A DNA stretch of 6,163 nt from Lachnospiraceae bacterium (GTDB lineage: Bacteria; Bacillota; Clostridia; Lachnospirales; Lachnospiraceae). Below, one piece after another: positions 6,047 through 6,163 of the stretch. A program made the position numbers and the translations under genes. The number at the start of each line of letters is the position of its first letter. Positions within the stretch are counted from its first letter, which is position 1. The stretch is from positions 566 to 6,728 of the forward strand of contig DPJQ01000164.1 of assembly GCA_003542935.1 (NCBI GenBank). Direction: 5' to 3'. The notes under the pieces were generated by a model. It searched no databases and was not told the DNA's origin. It worked only from the letters and a program-made list of their open reading frames with translations.

Positions 6047-6163
6047 CATAAGGACGCTCGCGAAGCGATTGGGCGTTGGGTGGTATAAGGATGCTTGCGA
6101 AGCGAGTGGGTGTTGGTTGGCATAAGGACGCTTGCGAAGCGAGTGGGTGTTGGTTGGCATAAG
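6047..6163. repeat. Tandem 37-bp repeat array, continuing past the right edge
   Basis: Three full units (6047-6083, 6084-6120, 6121-6157) and the first six bases of a fourth (6158-6163) follow head to tail with no spacers. Units 2 and 3 differ at 2 of 37 positions, units 1 and 3 at 4, and units 1 and 2 at 6, so the copy nearest the operon is the most worn. Each unit has a TATAAGG or CATAAGG start, a short inverted repeat around GCGAAGC (CGCTT, GCG, AAGCG in unit 3) and a G/T-rich tail (GGGTGTTGGTTGG in units 2 and 3). The + strand has a TAA in every unit, and 37 is not a multiple of 3, so + strand coding is excluded. Function is unknown to me; it may be a variable-number repeat or part of a dispersed hairpin repeat family. 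Confidence 0.9.

Noticed and set aside
6047..6163. CRISPR array
   Set aside because: The 37-bp period suggests it at first, but units abut directly with no unique spacers and all 37 positions are conserved between copies; no cas genes are in view.

Overview
The window suggests a member of the Bacillota, class Clostridia, most likely a Lachnospiraceae-type gut anaerobe. This rests on strong GGAGG-type Shine-Dalgarno sites, a moderate-to-high GC coding style, a regulator resembling YesN/AraC proteins, a sugar ABC transporter lacking its own ATPase gene, and protein wording typical of that family. Genus and species cannot be read from the sequence. All genes lie on the + strand.

Layout: (1) 1-444 is the 3' end of an AraC/YesN-type DNA-binding regulator, cut by the left edge. 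(2) 445-592 is an AT-rich regulatory gap with a near-perfect -10 box and no recognisable -35, a 10-bp-phased repeat/palindrome upstream, and a hairpin with a partly cre-like sequence in the likely 5' leader. (3) 593-1936 encodes a sugar-binding lipoprotein. (4) 1937-2015 holds a stem-loop with a T-tract, probably a leaky terminator that sets a high binding-protein to permease ratio. (5) 2016-2909 and 2909-3781 encode the two membrane permeases; they overlap by one base, with a near-ideal ribosome site before the second. (6) 3838-5949 encodes a GH36-type alpha-glycosidase (alpha-galactosidase-like). (7) 6002-6041 is a clean intrinsic terminator that ends the operon. (8) 6047-6163 is a tandem 37-bp repeat array that runs off the right edge.

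How they work together: the regulator probably senses a sugar, directly or through a partner kinase outside the window, and activates the weak promoter. The lipoprotein captures an oligosaccharide and the two permeases import it, powered by an ATPase encoded elsewhere. The cytoplasmic GH36 enzyme then cleaves it. The plan resembles msm (multiple sugar metabolism) loci with the order regulator-E-F-G-hydrolase.

Most of the window is an ordinary carbohydrate-use locus. The points most worth a second look are the GH36 active site, which keeps the catalytic aspartates but differs at substrate-binding positions (DCGW in place of DDGW, and SDAHE); the phased repeat in front of an activator-type promoter; the internal terminator; and the tandem repeat array. 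I found no convincing evidence of an undescribed multi-gene system.
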